Below are positions 36,332 through 46,279 of a stretch of DNA of 64,000 nt, piece by piece. The stretch is from positions 3,596,001 through 3,660,000 of the forward strand of contig NZ_CP017181.1 in the NCBI RefSeq assembly GCF_001729765.1. Reading direction: 5' to 3'. The stretch is from Enterobacter kobei (GTDB lineage: Bacteria; Pseudomonadota; Gammaproteobacteria; Enterobacterales; Enterobacteriaceae). The position numbers and the translations under genes were made by a program. The notes beneath the pieces were generated by a model. It ran no database searches, was not told the DNA's origin, and saw nothing but the letters and a program-made list of their open reading frames with translations. How positions within the stretch are numbered: position 1 is the stretch's first letter; the number at the start of each line of letters is the position of its first letter.

Positions 36332-36661
36332 ATGCGTACATTAACAGCTTATAACGAAGATAATTTCCGCCAGATAGAGCAGTACAAAGGAATATCGGTG
36401 GTACGTTTCTCTGCACCCTGGTGTCCGCCCTGTCAGGCCAGCGAAGAAATGTTCAGTCAGTTTGCAGACCGGCTCGATAGAGATATTCAGGTGGGGAAAG
36501 TCAATGTAGATCAGGCGCCGGTGCTGACAACCAAATACGAGATCTGGGGGCTGCCGTCTGTGCTGATATTTCATGAAGGGCAATTAGTTAAACGCATACC
36601 GGGTGTGAAACCTGCATCGGTATATGCTCAGGCTATTGCGGACATAAAAAAAGGGCAGTAA
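36332..36661 (+). CDS. Thioredoxin-like protein
   Basis: A 109-residue thioredoxin with active site APWCPPCQAS (about residues 27-36) and the cis-Pro segment WGLPSVLIF. The CPPC centre replaces the usual CGPC, which shifts its redox potential. The Met at 36332 fits the family; GCGAGG precedes it. It is divergent from the Old Yellow Enzyme operon with an operator in the gap. A hairpin with A- and T-runs overlapping the stop codon (about 36649-36670) can end transcription in both directions. Confidence 0.87.
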   Translation: MRTLTAYNEDNFRQIEQYKGISVVRFSAPWCPPCQASEEMFSQFADRLDRDIQVGKVNVDQAPVLTTKYEIWGLPSVLIFHEGQLVKRIPGVKPASVYAQAIADIKKGQ

Positions 36662-36670
36662 TGCCCTTTT
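36649..36670. terminator. Bidirectional terminator between thioredoxin and the AhpD-like gene
   Basis: AAAAGGGCA / TGCCCTTTT around GTAA, flanked by A- and T-runs. It serves the rightward thioredoxin gene and the leftward tetR-ahpD-like operon, which converge here. Confidence 0.85.
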
Positions 36671-36690
36671 AACGTGGAATTTATTAATGC

Positions 36691-37029
36691 TTAACCGCGT
36701 GCCTGACCGACGGCATCCAGAGTGCGGGCTGAATAAATGACCGCCGCGCCAGCGTTGAGGTTAATCGCCACGCCCAGCGCTTCAGCAATTTCAGCGTCGG
36801 TTGCACCGGCTTTCACAGCGGCGTCGGCGTGAAAAGCAATACAGCCGTCGCAGCGGGTTGTGACTGCGCACGCCAGGGCAATGAGTTCACGCACTTTTGC
36901 GCCCAAAAGGTCAGTTTTGTTACCTGCGTTGCCCAGGGCAACCACGCCTTTCATGGTCTCGGGGGTCAGTTTGCCCAACTCGCCTAAACGTTGCATTAAC
37001 TCTGAGCGATAGTTGTTCCAGTCCAGCAT
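36691..37029 (-). CDS. AhpD-like carboxymuconolactone decarboxylase-family protein
   Basis: A 112-residue helical protein with the alkylhydroperoxidase signature: VRELIALACAVTTRCDGCIAFHADAAVKAG holds the CxxC redox pair (Cys near residues 61 and 64) and the following His. Members reduce peroxides or act as redox partners. It starts 4 bases after the stop of the TetR gene, so the two form an operon and it is the regulator's co-expressed enzyme, possibly a sensor-linked scavenger. Confidence 0.85.
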   Translation of the reverse strand: MLDWNNYRSELMQRLGELGKLTPETMKGVVALGNAGNKTDLLGAKVRELIALACAVTTRCDGCIAFHADAAVKAGATDAEIAEALGVAINLNAGAAVIYSARTLDAVGQARG

Positions 37030-37033
37030 AGTG

Positions 37034-37615
37034 TCATTCTCCTGAATGAGGGGTATTAAGAAGCAGTTTTATATACTTAAGGCTGTTGGCGAAGACTTCG
37101 GGTCTGGCCGTTGCATGCGCCACTACGCTTGAGCCTTCACAGACATTAATGATCATCAAAGCAATATCTGATGGTTCGGCATGGGATGAAAACTCACCTG
37201 ACTCCATGCCCGCCCTGACGACTTTTGTGAGCCACTCGATTTGCATATCGAAATAAAGTGATGTCTGTACAGTAATTGCCTGAGGCAGATTGGCGGTCTC
37301 TGCTGACAACGCACAACACAGTGGCAGTAGCGAAGCTTTATGGCTTTGCGCGAAGATATCGATGTAAGCCGCAATTCTTCTCTCCGCGCTTTTCTCAGTC
37401 GCCTCTATCTGCTCAAATACGCGTTGTGTATCAGAGAACGCCTGTATTACCACCTGCTCACCCAGAATATCTTTGGTCGGGAAATGGTGATGAATACTGG
37501 CCTTGGTGATACCCACTATTTTTGATAAATCAGCATAGCTGAATACTGAATACCCTTTTTCGCGCATCAGGTGTTCTGCTTCGCTGAGCAGCCGTTCCCG
37601 TGTCATGGTTGTCAT
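37034..37615 (-). CDS. TetR-family regulator of the redox cassette
   Basis: A 193-residue TetR/AcrR regulator: the helix-turn-helix is YADLSKIVGITKASIHHHFPTK (about residues 23-44). The ligand-binding half contains LLPLCCALSAE, a vicinal Cys pair, which would allow direct sensing of electrophiles or oxidants as in NemR. A copy of the shared palindrome lies 13-30 bases before its ATG, indicating autorepression; the same palindrome is at three other promoters of the cassette. It is co-transcribed with the AhpD-like gene. Confidence 0.88.
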   Translation of the reverse strand: MTTMTRERLLSEAEHLMREKGYSVFSYADLSKIVGITKASIHHHFPTKDILGEQVVIQAFSDTQRVFEQIEATEKSAERRIAAYIDIFAQSHKASLLPLCCALSAETANLPQAITVQTSLYFDMQIEWLTKVVRAGMESGEFSSHAEPSDIALMIINVCEGSSVVAHATARPEVFANSLKYIKLLLNTPHSGE

Positions 37616-37627
37616 AATTACTCCATA

Positions 37628-37645
37628 TAATCTACTAGTTGATAG
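37628..37645. promoter_or_regulatory. Cassette operator 3 (tetR promoter)
   Basis: TAATCTACTAGTTGATAG: the CTAG core and one half-site (TTGATAG) match the motif, the other half is weaker. It is just upstream of the regulator's ATG, a normal site for autorepression. Confidence 0.6.
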
Positions 37646-37756
37646 ATTATATTGTTGCTATTTTTCCGTAGCAAGTTGTATCACTGACTCAGTATCGTGC
37701 AGAGCTGAACGTCACTGCCATCCTGCATTCTGAATGGCAGCATTACATCTCTGACA

Positions 37757-38314
37757 TCACGCCAGGCGTGTAATCATTTCAACCGGATTAGCCAGAGTAT
37801 CGTGGATTGGCGAATTCTTTTGCATTTCGCTGACCAGCGCTTCTAACTCCTCGCGACTGGCGGTCTTGCTCGTAAGGTGAACATCGACGCGAATAGATTT
37901 CGCACCTTTACGCACGTTGCTGTCCAGCCCAAGGAAGCCGTTGAGGTTGATATCGAAATTAAGATCCAGCTCGATACCGTCCAGGTCGATCCCTTTTTCA
38001 GCAGCCATCATGGTAAGGGTGGCGGTATAACAGCCAGCCAGCGCCTGCATGATGTATTCAGTCGGGCTCATGCCGGTATCGGTGCCGAGTAAACCTGCGG
38101 GTTCATCACCGATATTAGAAAATTTCCCCACACGGCTGGTATCGATAACGCCGTTTTGGATTGTGGCGCCGGTCTCTGTGCGAACGGTTAATCCGCCGCT
38201 GGAACGGGCTTTCATCTGGAAAGTCAGGTTACCCAGGCCAGGCTGGCTGCGAACTGCTTCACGGGTATTGTGGATCGCAGCTGCGTCTGCAGAAGGTTTA
38301 ACGGTAGTAGACAT
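37757..38314 (-). CDS. OsmC-family peroxide-reducing protein
   Basis: A 185-residue OsmC/Ohr-superfamily protein. The central helix MQALAGCYTATLTMMAAEKGI contains one conserved Cys, and the second Cys region is less clear. LTVRTETGATIQNG forms the N-terminal sheet. Family members reduce organic hydroperoxides or handle thiol adducts. A separate transcript with its own operator about 50 bases upstream. Related OsmC domains are fused to the type of alpha/beta hydrolase found at the left end of this cassette. Confidence 0.83.
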   Translation of the reverse strand: MSTTVKPSADAAAIHNTREAVRSQPGLGNLTFQMKARSSGGLTVRTETGATIQNGVIDTSRVGKFSNIGDEPAGLLGTDTGMSPTEYIMQALAGCYTATLTMMAAEKGIDLDGIELDLNFDINLNGFLGLDSNVRKGAKSIRVDVHLTSKTASREELEALVSEMQKNSPIHDTLANPVEMITRLA

Positions 38315-38364
38315 AATGGCTCCTGTAATTTCTTGATAAAAGGTATAGCTGGTGTAACCAGCAC

Positions 38365-38382
38365 CAATCATCTAGTTGGTAG
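38365..38382. promoter_or_regulatory. Cassette operator 4 (osmC promoter)
   Basis: CAATCATCTAGTTGGTAG matches the shared palindrome with a perfect right half-site (TTGGTAG). It lies 51-68 bases upstream of the OsmC start. Confidence 0.7.
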
Positions 38383-38498
38383 ATTAGTGTCGCGAACCTC
38401 TTTTGTCTACTCTTTTATAAAAAATAGGGGGAAAAGAACCCAGCAGGCTGTTTTATTTCATAATAACCATTTGATTTTTTTATAATCTTCCCAGCCGC

Positions 38499-39083
38499 TC
38501 ACTCTTGCAGCAATCCAGCCTTTACCCGAAGGATAGTCTGGCGGGTGGTATTAAATTCCCGGGCAATAGCACTGATACTGATGCCAGCATTTAGGCGCTC
38601 TGTCACTGTTTGCTTTTGTTCCTCGCTCAGGATGGGGGGGCGACCGAAGCGTTTTCCAGCCGCTTTTGCCCTCGCAATACCTGAATACGTTCGCTCAAGC
38701 AGCAAATCCCGCTCAAACTCCGCTACAGCAGAAATTACCTGCATAGTCATTTTTCCGGCCGGACTGGTCAAGTCAACGCCTCCGAGTGCGAGACAATGAA
38801 CGCGAATATCTAAAGCCGCCAGTTGCTCTACTGTTTTTCGGATATCCATCGCATTACGACCCAGACGGTCAAGTTTGGTGACAATCAGTACATCCCCATT
38901 TTCCATGCGATCTAGCAACCGGATAAATCCGGGGCGTTCGCTGGCAGCAACCGAGCCACTGATATGCTCCTCAATAAGTCGTTGGGATCTGATGGCAAAA
39001 CCCGCCGCTTCAATTTCACGACGCTGGTTTTCTGTGGTCTGTTCCAGAGTTGAGACCCTGCAGTAGGCAAAAACACGTGACAT
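38499..39083 (-). CDS. tnpR: Tn3-family resolvase (serine recombinase)
   Basis: A 194-residue serine resolvase: catalytic Ser in [12 protein letters not shown] (Ser11), the [29 protein letters not shown] linker, and a C-terminal helix-turn-helix ([20 protein letters not shown]). It resolves cointegrates at the res site between it and the divergent tnpA fragment. The frame is intact. It is of the Tn21-subgroup type and probably belongs to the transposon that brought the redox cassette. Confidence 0.9.
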   Translation of the reverse strand: MSRVFAYCRVSTLEQTTENQRREIEAAGFAIRSQRLIEEHISGSVAASERPGFIRLLDRMENGDVLIVTKLDRLGRNAMDIRKTVEQLAALDIRVHCLALGGVDLTSPAGKMTMQVISAVAEFERDLLLERTYSGIARAKAAGKRFGRPPILSEEQKQTVTERLNAGISISAIAREFNTTRQTILRVKAGLLQE

Positions 39084-39242
39084 GGGAAACTTTCCGTACG
39101 AAATGGATGTCCGAATTATAACGTGTGTCCGAAATTAATTTCACTAAGTTTCGGACATGTGCTGTAAGTGGTGTACGAAACCGACCGGTTTCGGTCACAG
39201 CGAACAAATAACAGATGAAAACTATACGCGAGGGAGGCATTT
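39084..39242. promoter_or_regulatory. Resolution site between tnpR and tnpA
   Basis: Divergent gap with the inverted repeat TGTCCGAAA ... TTTCGGACA (about 39124-39159) and further GTCCGAA / ACGAAA half-sites, the layout of a Tn3-family res site that also holds both promoters. Confidence 0.65.
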
Positions 39243-39839
39243 ATGCCACGGCGACAGATACTGAGCAGCGAAGAGCAGGAACGCTTACTGGTTATACCAG
39301 ATGATGAAATTATTCTGACCCGAATGTGTTTTCTGAACGAACCGGATATTGCGCTCATTAATAAGCACCGAAGGCCAGCGAATCGCCTGGGCTTTGCTGT
39401 ATTACTCTGTTATCTGCGTGGACCTGGATTTATTCCGGACAAAAGCAGTGCTCCTCACAATGGCGTTGTATCCAGGGTTGCTTCCCGACTGAAACTTCAG
39501 CCTGATTTATGGCCGGAATATGCATCCAGAGAGCAAACCCGCTGGGAACATCTGACCGAACTTTATCGCTACCTGGAACTATCCCCGTTCAGCCGGTCAA
39601 TGCAAAAAGACTGTATCCGTCATCTGCACCCCTATGCCATGCGAACTGACAAAGGATTTATGCTGGCGGAAGAAATGCTCAGCTGGCTACATAACAATAA
39701 TGTTATTTTCCCTTCTGTTGAAGTGATCGAACGGACGCTTGCCGAAGTCGTCACGCTCGCTAACAGATCGGTATTTTCGACACTTACCGCGCAACTGGAA
39801 AAGCAGCATAAATCAGCACTCGACAGCCTGCTCATATCA
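39243..39839 (+). pseudogene. tnpA: Tn3-family transposase, N-terminal fifth only
   Basis: About 199 residues (MPRRQILSSEEQERLLVIPDD ... KSALDSLLIS) of a Tn3-family transposase, the N-terminal DNA-binding region. At 39840 the frame runs into the 38-bp end of the mercury transposon. The missing C-terminal part does not reappear on the right side of that element within the window, so this was not a clean insertion or was followed by deletion. The sequence is a relative of, but not identical to, the full TnpA at 57.7-60.7 kb. Confidence 0.85.
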
Positions 39840-39860
39840 GGGGTCGTCTCAGAAAACGGA

Positions 39861-41187
39861 ATCTATGGTCACTCCCGTTTTTGCAACACCGATTTTGACG
39901 ACAAGTTGGCTTGCTTGAATCTATCCGGCGTCTGAATGGGATTTTATTCCCGCGCCTCGATGAGTTCCGCGCCTGATGAACCTCCAGAAAATATACGGCT
40001 TCAATGAGCCTTTCCGTTTTACAGGTTCCTCAACAGGCCGGTGGGCCGTTAGTATCATCAATATCAGTATTCGCAAAACCAGATGAATGATTGTTTAAAC
40101 TGGTGTATTTCTGCCTTTATGCTTCGTAAGTTTGCTGTCGCGCCGTCAGTGCCCAGGCTATTCTGGCCAGCTTGTTTGCCAGAGCACAGGTGACGACAAA
40201 GTTGCTTTTCCGACACAACAACTCCCTGACCCAGTCGGCCAACTTGCCAGACTGGTGTTCCAGTTTTTGTATGAATACCCTGGCACACTGAACCAACAAA
40301 GTTCGGATCTTTTTGTTGCCCCGCTTGCTAATCCCTAACAATGTCGTCCGACCTCCCGTGCTGTACTGTCGGGGTACCAGCCCTGTTGCCGCCGCAAAGT
40401 CACGGCTGCTGGCGTACTGCTTCCCGTCGCCAATCTCAGTTGAAATAGTACTGGCAGTCAGCGTTCCAACGCAGGGAATACTCAGCAAGCGCTGTCCAAC
40501 CTCATCTTCGTCCAACTTTCGTTTCAACTGAGATTCCAGATCTTTAATCTGCTCAACAAGATAGTGATAATGCTGTTGTAATTTCAGCAGTAACTGGCTG
40601 AGATAAAGAGGCAAACTACTGTCCTCAAGAAGGGTACTCAGTCGACTAATAACGGCAGCACCTCGCGGAACGCTGATACCAAATTCCAGCAGAAAAGCAT
40701 GCATCTGATTAGTTGTTTTCACCTTATCCTGAACCAGGGATTCACGGACACGATGCAGAGCTCGCATTGCCTGCTGAGATTCGGTTCTGGGCTGCACGAA
40801 ACGCATAGATGGACGTGATGCTGCTTCACAGATAGCTTCAGCATCAACGAAGTCATTTTTGTTGCTTTTAACGAATGGGCGGACAAATTGCGGTGATATC
40901 AGCTTTGGAAAATGCCCTAACTCTGCCAGCTTGCGTGCCATAAAGTGAGAACCGCCACAGGCTTCCATCGCGATGGTTGTTGCCGGGCATGTCGCCAGAA
41001 ATTCGATTAGCTTTGGTCGGGTGAATTTTTTACGGTAAACGGCCTTCCCACGATGATCCTGACAATGAATATGGAAAGAGTTCTTACCCAGATCGATACC
41101 AATAAGCGCAATGTTTTCCATGATGGTTCTCCGAATGAAAGCCTGTCCTCAGCATAGTACTGGGAAGGAGGGAGTGACCATCTCATT
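39861..41187 (-). mobile_element. IS5075/IS4321-type element, copy 3 (in the Tn21-type left end)
   Basis: 1327 bp, same ends and orientation as copy 2, inserted at CGGA of the Tn21-type end. Interruption of the end should block Tn21-type transposition of the mercury element. Confidence 0.95.
40117..41121 (-). CDS. IS5075/IS4321-type transposase, copy 3
   Basis: A 334-residue IS110-family transposase identical in protein to copies 1 and 2, with intact DEDD and C-terminal Ser motifs. Identity of three copies at 12-22 kb distances shows recent spread, or gene conversion, within this replicon. Confidence 0.92.
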   Translation of the reverse strand: MENIALIGIDLGKNSFHIHCQDHRGKAVYRKKFTRPKLIEFLATCPATTIAMEACGGSHFMARKLAELGHFPKLISPQFVRPFVKSNKNDFVDAEAICEAASRPSMRFVQPRTESQQAMRALHRVRESLVQDKVKTTNQMHAFLLEFGISVPRGAAVISRLSTLLEDSSLPLYLSQLLLKLQQHYHYLVEQIKDLESQLKRKLDEDEVGQRLLSIPCVGTLTASTISTEIGDGKQYASSRDFAAATGLVPRQYSTGGRTTLLGISKRGNKKIRTLLVQCARVFIQKLEHQSGKLADWVRELLCRKSNFVVTCALANKLARIAWALTARQQTYEA

Positions 41188-41199
41188 AAATAAAGCACG

Positions 41200-41634
41200 C
41201 TAAGGCATAGCCGACCCTGCCAGGCTTGTTCCGCCCTGTAGCGACGCGATCAGCGGGCAGGAAACATTCCCCTTCCGCGCATGGCAGGCGCACACCAGTT
41301 CAGACAGCACGGTTTCCATGCGCGCCAGGTCGGCCATCTTTTCGCGCACGTCCTGAAGCTTGTGCTCGGCCAGGCTGCTGGCTTCCTCGCAGTGGGTGCC
41401 ATCATCGAGCCGCAACAGCTCGGCGATTTCATCCAGGCTGAAGCCCAGCCGCTGGGCCGATTTCACGAATCGCACCCGCGTCACATCCGCCGCGCCATAG
41501 CGGCGAATGCTGCCGTAAGGCTTGTCCGGTTCCGGCAGCAGGCCCTTGCGCTGATAGAACCGGATCGTCTCCACGTTGACCCCGGCCGCCTTGGCAAAAG
41601 CGCCAATGGTCAGGCTCTCCAAATTGTTTTCCAT
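41200..41634 (-). CDS. merR: Mercury-responsive regulator MerR (left operon)
   Basis: A 144-residue MerR: N-terminal winged helix ([26 protein letters not shown]), dimerisation helix, and the three Hg-binding cysteines (Cys in [21 protein letters not shown]). It represses and, with Hg(II), activates the divergent mer genes by untwisting the 19-bp-spaced promoter seen at 41640-41670. The Met at 41634 is the family start. The stop lies inside the last bases of the terminal repeat. Confidence 0.95.
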   Translation of the reverse strand: MENNLESLTIGAFAKAAGVNVETIRFYQRKGLLPEPDKPYGSIRRYGAADVTRVRFVKSAQRLGFSLDEIAELLRLDDGTHCEEASSLAEHKLQDVREKMADLARMETVLSELVCACHARKGNVSCPLIASLQGGTSLAGSAMP

Positions 41635-41639
41635 ATCAC

Positions 41640-41670
41640 TTGACTCCGTACATGAGTACGGAAGTAAGGT
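41640..41670 (+). promoter_or_regulatory. mer operator-promoter (left operon)
   Basis: TTGACT (41640-41645) and TAAGGT (41665-41670) are 19 bp apart, with the MerR dyad CCGTAC-ATGA-GTACGG (41646-41661) between them. This over-long spacer is the mark of MerR-activated promoters. Confidence 0.93.
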
Positions 41671-41705
41671 TACGCTATCCAATTCAAATTCGAAAGGACA
41701 AGCGC

Positions 41706-42056
41706 ATGTCTGAACCACAAAACGGGCGCGGCGCGCTCTTCGCTGGCGGACTGGCCGCCATCCTCGCCTCGACCTGCTGCCTCGGGCCGCTGGTCTTGGT
41801 CGCCTTGGGATTCAGCGGGGCATGGATCGGCAACCTGACCGTGCTGGAGCCCTATCGCCCGATTTTCATCGGCGCAGCGTTGGTAGCCTTGTTCTTCGCC
41901 TGGCGGCGCATCTACCGCCCTGCGCAAGCCTGTAGACCGGGTGAGGTCTGCGCGATTCCCCAAGTGCGAGCGACTTACAAGCTCATTTTCTGGGTCGTGG
42001 CCGTGCTGGTTCTGGTCGCGCTCGGATTTCCCTATGTCATGCCATTTTTCTACTGA
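41706..42056 (+). CDS. merT: Mercuric transport protein MerT (left)
   Basis: A 116-residue inner-membrane protein with three hydrophobic segments. The Cys pair in the first segment ([14 protein letters not shown]) and the pair on the cytoplasmic loop ([13 protein letters not shown]) pass Hg(II) inward from MerP to MerA. The family start [12 protein letters not shown] is used. First structural gene after the mer promoter; merP follows 12 bases later. Confidence 0.95.
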   Translation: MSEPQNGRGALFAGGLAAILASTCCLGPLVLVALGFSGAWIGNLTVLEPYRPIFIGAALVALFFAWRRIYRPAQACRPGEVCAIPQVRATYKLIFWVVAVLVLVALGFPYVMPFFY

Positions 42057-42068
42057 TCGGAGTTCACC

Positions 42069-42344
42069 ATGAAGAAACTGTTTGCCTCCCTCGCCCTCGC
42101 CGCCGTTGTTGCCCCCGTGTGGGCCGCTACCCAGACCGTCACACTGTCCGTACCGGGCATGACCTGCTCTGCCTGTCCGATTACCGTCAAGAAGGCGATT
42201 TCCAAGGTCGAAGGCGTCAGCAAAGTTGACGTGACCTTCGAGACACGCGAAGCGGTGGTCACCTTCGATGATGCCAAGACCAGCGTGCAGAAGCTGACCA
42301 AGGCAACCGGAGACGCGGGCTATCCCTCCAGCGTCAAGCAGTGA
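42069..42344 (+). CDS. merP: Periplasmic mercury-binding protein MerP (left)
   Basis: A 91-residue secreted protein with a signal peptide (residues 1-19, ending VWA) and an HMA domain with GMTCSACPITVKKA, whose two Cys bind Hg(II) in the periplasm and hand it to MerT. Almost identical to the MerP of the right operon. Confidence 0.95.
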   Translation: MKKLFASLALAAVVAPVWAATQTVTLSVPGMTCSACPITVKKAISKVEGVSKVDVTFETREAVVTFDDAKTSVQKLTKATGDAGYPSSVKQ

Positions 42345-42371
42345 GCCACTGAACCAGAGCCTAGGGCGATC

Positions 42372-42794
42372 ATGGGGATGATCACACGCATTGCCGACAA
42401 GGCTGGCGCGCTCGGCAGCGTTGTTTCAGCGATGGGCTGCGCCGCCTGCTTCCCGGCCCTCGCCAGCTTGGGCGCGGCCATCGGGCTGAGCTTTCTACAG
42501 GAATACGAAGGGTTGTTTATCTCCACGCTGTTACCGCTGTTCGCCGTCGTGGCTTTGCTGGCGAATGCACTGGGCTGGCTGAGTCATCGGCAATGGCACC
42601 GCAGCCTGCTCGGCATGATCGGGCCAGCCATCGTGTTCGCCGGAACCGTCTGGCTGCTTGGCAACTGGTGGACAGCACGCCTCGTATACACCGGCCTAGC
42701 CCTGATGATCGGCGTGTCGATCTGGGACTTGGTTTCGCCGGTAAATCGCCGCTGCGGCCCGGATGGCTGCGAACTCCCCGCGAAACACGACTGA
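42372..42794 (+). CDS. merC: Mercury transporter MerC
   Basis: A 140-residue membrane protein with four hydrophobic segments. The Hg-binding Cys pair lies in SAMGCAACFPALASLG (about residues 19-25), and a second pair is in the C-terminal tail (RRCGPDGCELP). This extra uptake protein is characteristic of the Tn21 operon; the right operon has merF instead. Confidence 0.93.
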   Translation: MGMITRIADKAGALGSVVSAMGCAACFPALASLGAAIGLSFLQEYEGLFISTLLPLFAVVALLANALGWLSHRQWHRSLLGMIGPAIVFAGTVWLLGNWWTARLVYTGLALMIGVSIWDLVSPVNRRCGPDGCELPAKHD

Positions 42795-42833
42795 CTGCGT
42801 GAGCCAGCGGCCAACACAGAAAAGGAACGATGA

Positions 42834-44519
<1,686 letters not shown>

Positions 44520-44536
44520 GAAAAAGGAGGTGTTCG

Positions 44537-44902
44537 ATGAACGCCTACACGGTGTCCCGGCTGGCCCTTAATGCCGGGGTGAGCGTGCACATCGTGCGCG
44601 ACTACCTGCTGCGCGGACTGCTGCGGCCGGTGGCGTGCACCCCTGGCGGCTACGGCCTGTTCGACGATGCGGCCTTGCAACGGCTGTGCTTCGTGCGGGC
44701 TGCTTTCGAAGCGGGTATCGGTCTCGACGCGCTGGCGCGGCTGTGCCGGGCGTTGGATACCGCGGACGGCGACGAAGCGGCCGCGCAGCTTGCCGTGCTG
44801 CGCCAGTTCGTCGAACGTCGGCGCGAAGCATTGGCCGATCTGGAGGTGCAGTTGGCCACCATGCCGACCGAGCTGGTACAGCATGCGGAGAGTCTGCCAT
44901 GA
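44537..44902 (+). CDS. merD: Mer operon co-regulator MerD (left)
   Basis: A 121-residue MerR-like protein ([28 protein letters not shown]) lacking the full Hg-binding Cys set. It displaces MerR from the operator and down-regulates the operon. The ATG at 44537 follows an AGGAGG site. It overlaps merE by 4 bases. Confidence 0.92.
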   Translation: MNAYTVSRLALNAGVSVHIVRDYLLRGLLRPVACTPGGYGLFDDAALQRLCFVRAAFEAGIGLDALARLCRALDTADGDEAAAQLAVLRQFVERRREALADLEVQLATMPTELVQHAESLP

Positions 44903-45135
44903 ACAGCCCCGAGCGCTTGCCGACCGAGACACACAAGCCGTTCACCGGCTACCTGTGGGGCGCGTTGGCCGTGCTCACCTGTCCCTGCCATTTGCCGATT
45001 CTCGCTGTGGTGCTCGCGGGGACGACGGCCGGCGCGTTCATCGGGGAGCATTGGGGTATTGCAGCCATCACGCTGACCGGCTTGTTTGTCCTGTCCGTGA
45101 CGCGGCTGTTGCGGGTCTTCAAGGAAAGATCGTGA
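44899..45135 (+). CDS. merE: Small mercury transport protein MerE (left)
   Basis: A 78-residue membrane protein with two hydrophobic segments and the Cys pair in [12 protein letters not shown]. It is involved in uptake of Hg(II) and methylmercury. The gene overlaps merD by 4 bases and urf2 by 4 bases, so it is translationally coupled on both sides. Confidence 0.9.
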   Translation: MNSPERLPTETHKPFTGYLWGALAVLTCPCHLPILAVVLAGTTAGAFIGEHWGIAAITLTGLFVLSVTRLLRVFKERS

Positions 45136-46121
45136 GCACATCACTGCCCGCCAGATGGACGGCGACCGAATTGGCGCAGGCGGTTGTGCGCGGGCAGTTT
45201 GAGCTGCACTACCAGCCGATTGTCGATTTGCGCAGTGACCAGATTGTCGGTGCGGAAGCCCTGTTGCGCTGGCGTCATCCGCAGCTCGGACTTTTGCCGC
45301 CGGGCCAGTTCCTGCCCGTGGTCGAATCGTCCGGCTTGATGCCTGAAATCGGCGCTTGGGTGCTGGGCACCGCCTGCCGCCAGATGCGCGAATGGCGGAT
45401 GCTGGCATGGCAACCGTTCCGGCTCGCCGTCAATGTTTCGGCGAGCCAGGTAGGACCGGATTTCGACGGGTGGGTAAAGGGCGTGCTGGCTGACGCCGAG
45501 TTGCCTGCCGAGTATCTGGAAATTGAGCTGACCGAATCGGTCGCGTTCGGCAATCCGGCGATCTTCCCAGCCCTGGAAGCCTTGCGACAGATCGGTGTGC
45601 GCTTCGCTGCCGATGACTTCGGGACGGGGTATTCCTGTCTGCAACACCTGAAGTGCTGCCCGATTACTAAGCTCAAGATCGACCAGTCCTTCGTCGCCGG
45701 ACTCGCCGACGACCACCGCGACCGGACCATCGTGCACACCGTGATTCAGCTTGCGCACGGGCTGGGAATGGACGTGGTGGCCGAGGGCGTGGAAACGCCG
45801 ACCAGTCTCGCGCTGTTGCGGCAAGCGGAGTGCGATACGGGGCAAGGCTTCCTGTTCGCCAAGCCAGTGCCGGCGGCGGCATTCGCCGCCTTTGTCAGTC
45901 AATGGAGGGGTGCCACCATGAATGCAAATGATCCGACTGCCACCAGTTGCTGCGTGTGCTGCAAGGAAATCCCGCTCGACGCCGCCTTCACACCGGAAGG
46001 TGCGGAGTACGTCGAGCGCTTCTGCGGGCTGGAGTGTTATCAACGCTTCCAGGCGCGGGCAAGCAACGCGACCGAAACGAGCGCCGAACTGAACGCTTGC
46101 GGTTCGCCGCCGTCAGATTGA
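45132..46121 (+). CDS. Urf2: EAL-domain protein with C-terminal Cys-rich DUF3330
   Basis: A 329-residue protein starting with GTG (overlapping the merE stop). The EAL domain (about residues 10-250) keeps the catalytic set: [45 protein letters not shown] and QGFLFAKP, so c-di-GMP hydrolysis is possible. After residue 265 comes a small Cys-rich unit (SCCVCCKEI ... [10 protein letters not shown]), probably metal-binding. In Tn21 the related urf2 is split by an integron; here it is complete. The Tn5053-type tni end starts 18 bases past its stop codon. Confidence 0.85.
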   Translation: MSTSLPARWTATELAQAVVRGQFELHYQPIVDLRSDQIVGAEALLRWRHPQLGLLPPGQFLPVVESSGLMPEIGAWVLGTACRQMREWRMLAWQPFRLAVNVSASQVGPDFDGWVKGVLADAELPAEYLEIELTESVAFGNPAIFPALEALRQIGVRFAADDFGTGYSCLQHLKCCPITKLKIDQSFVAGLADDHRDRTIVHTVIQLAHGLGMDVVAEGVETPTSLALLRQAECDTGQGFLFAKPVPAAAFAAFVSQWRGATMNANDPTATSCCVCCKEIPLDAAFTPEGAEYVERFCGLECYQRFQARASNATETSAELNACGSPPSD

Positions 46122-46138
46122 GGCATACCCTAACCTGA

Positions 46139-46163
46139 TGTTATTTTCAGAAGACGACTGCAC
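46139..46163 (+). repeat. Tn402/Tn5053-type terminal repeat (tni side, IRt)
   Basis: TGTTATTTTCAGAAGACGAC+TGCAC matches the 25-bp family end, with T for C at base 4. Further TCAGAAG/CTGCACCA repeats (near 46193-46233) are the TniA-binding sites inside the end. The outer 5 bases are CCTGA, with no match at the other end. Confidence 0.9.
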
Positions 46164-46279
46164 CAGTTGATTGGGCGTAACGGCTATTGTGCAGCCCGCT
46201 CCTGAAAGCCCAATATCAGAAGTCATCTGCACCAGTCTCGACTATGCTCAATACTCGTGTGCACCAAAGCGAGGTGAGT

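Larger units (their letters stand above)
39840..41204. repeat. Left 38-bp end of the mercury transposon, interrupted by IS5075
   Basis: GGGGTCGTCTCAGAAAACGG+A (39840-39860) and AAATAAAGCACGCTAAG (41188-41204) join to the exact Tn21 38-bp end. The insertion point is the same as in the other two interrupted ends. The 5 bases outside are TATCA. Confidence 0.93.

Noticed and set aside
44667..45131. Open frame upstream of urf2 that would fuse onto the EAL protein
   Set aside because: It is merD/merE DNA in another frame; the GTG at 45132 matches the known Urf2 start.
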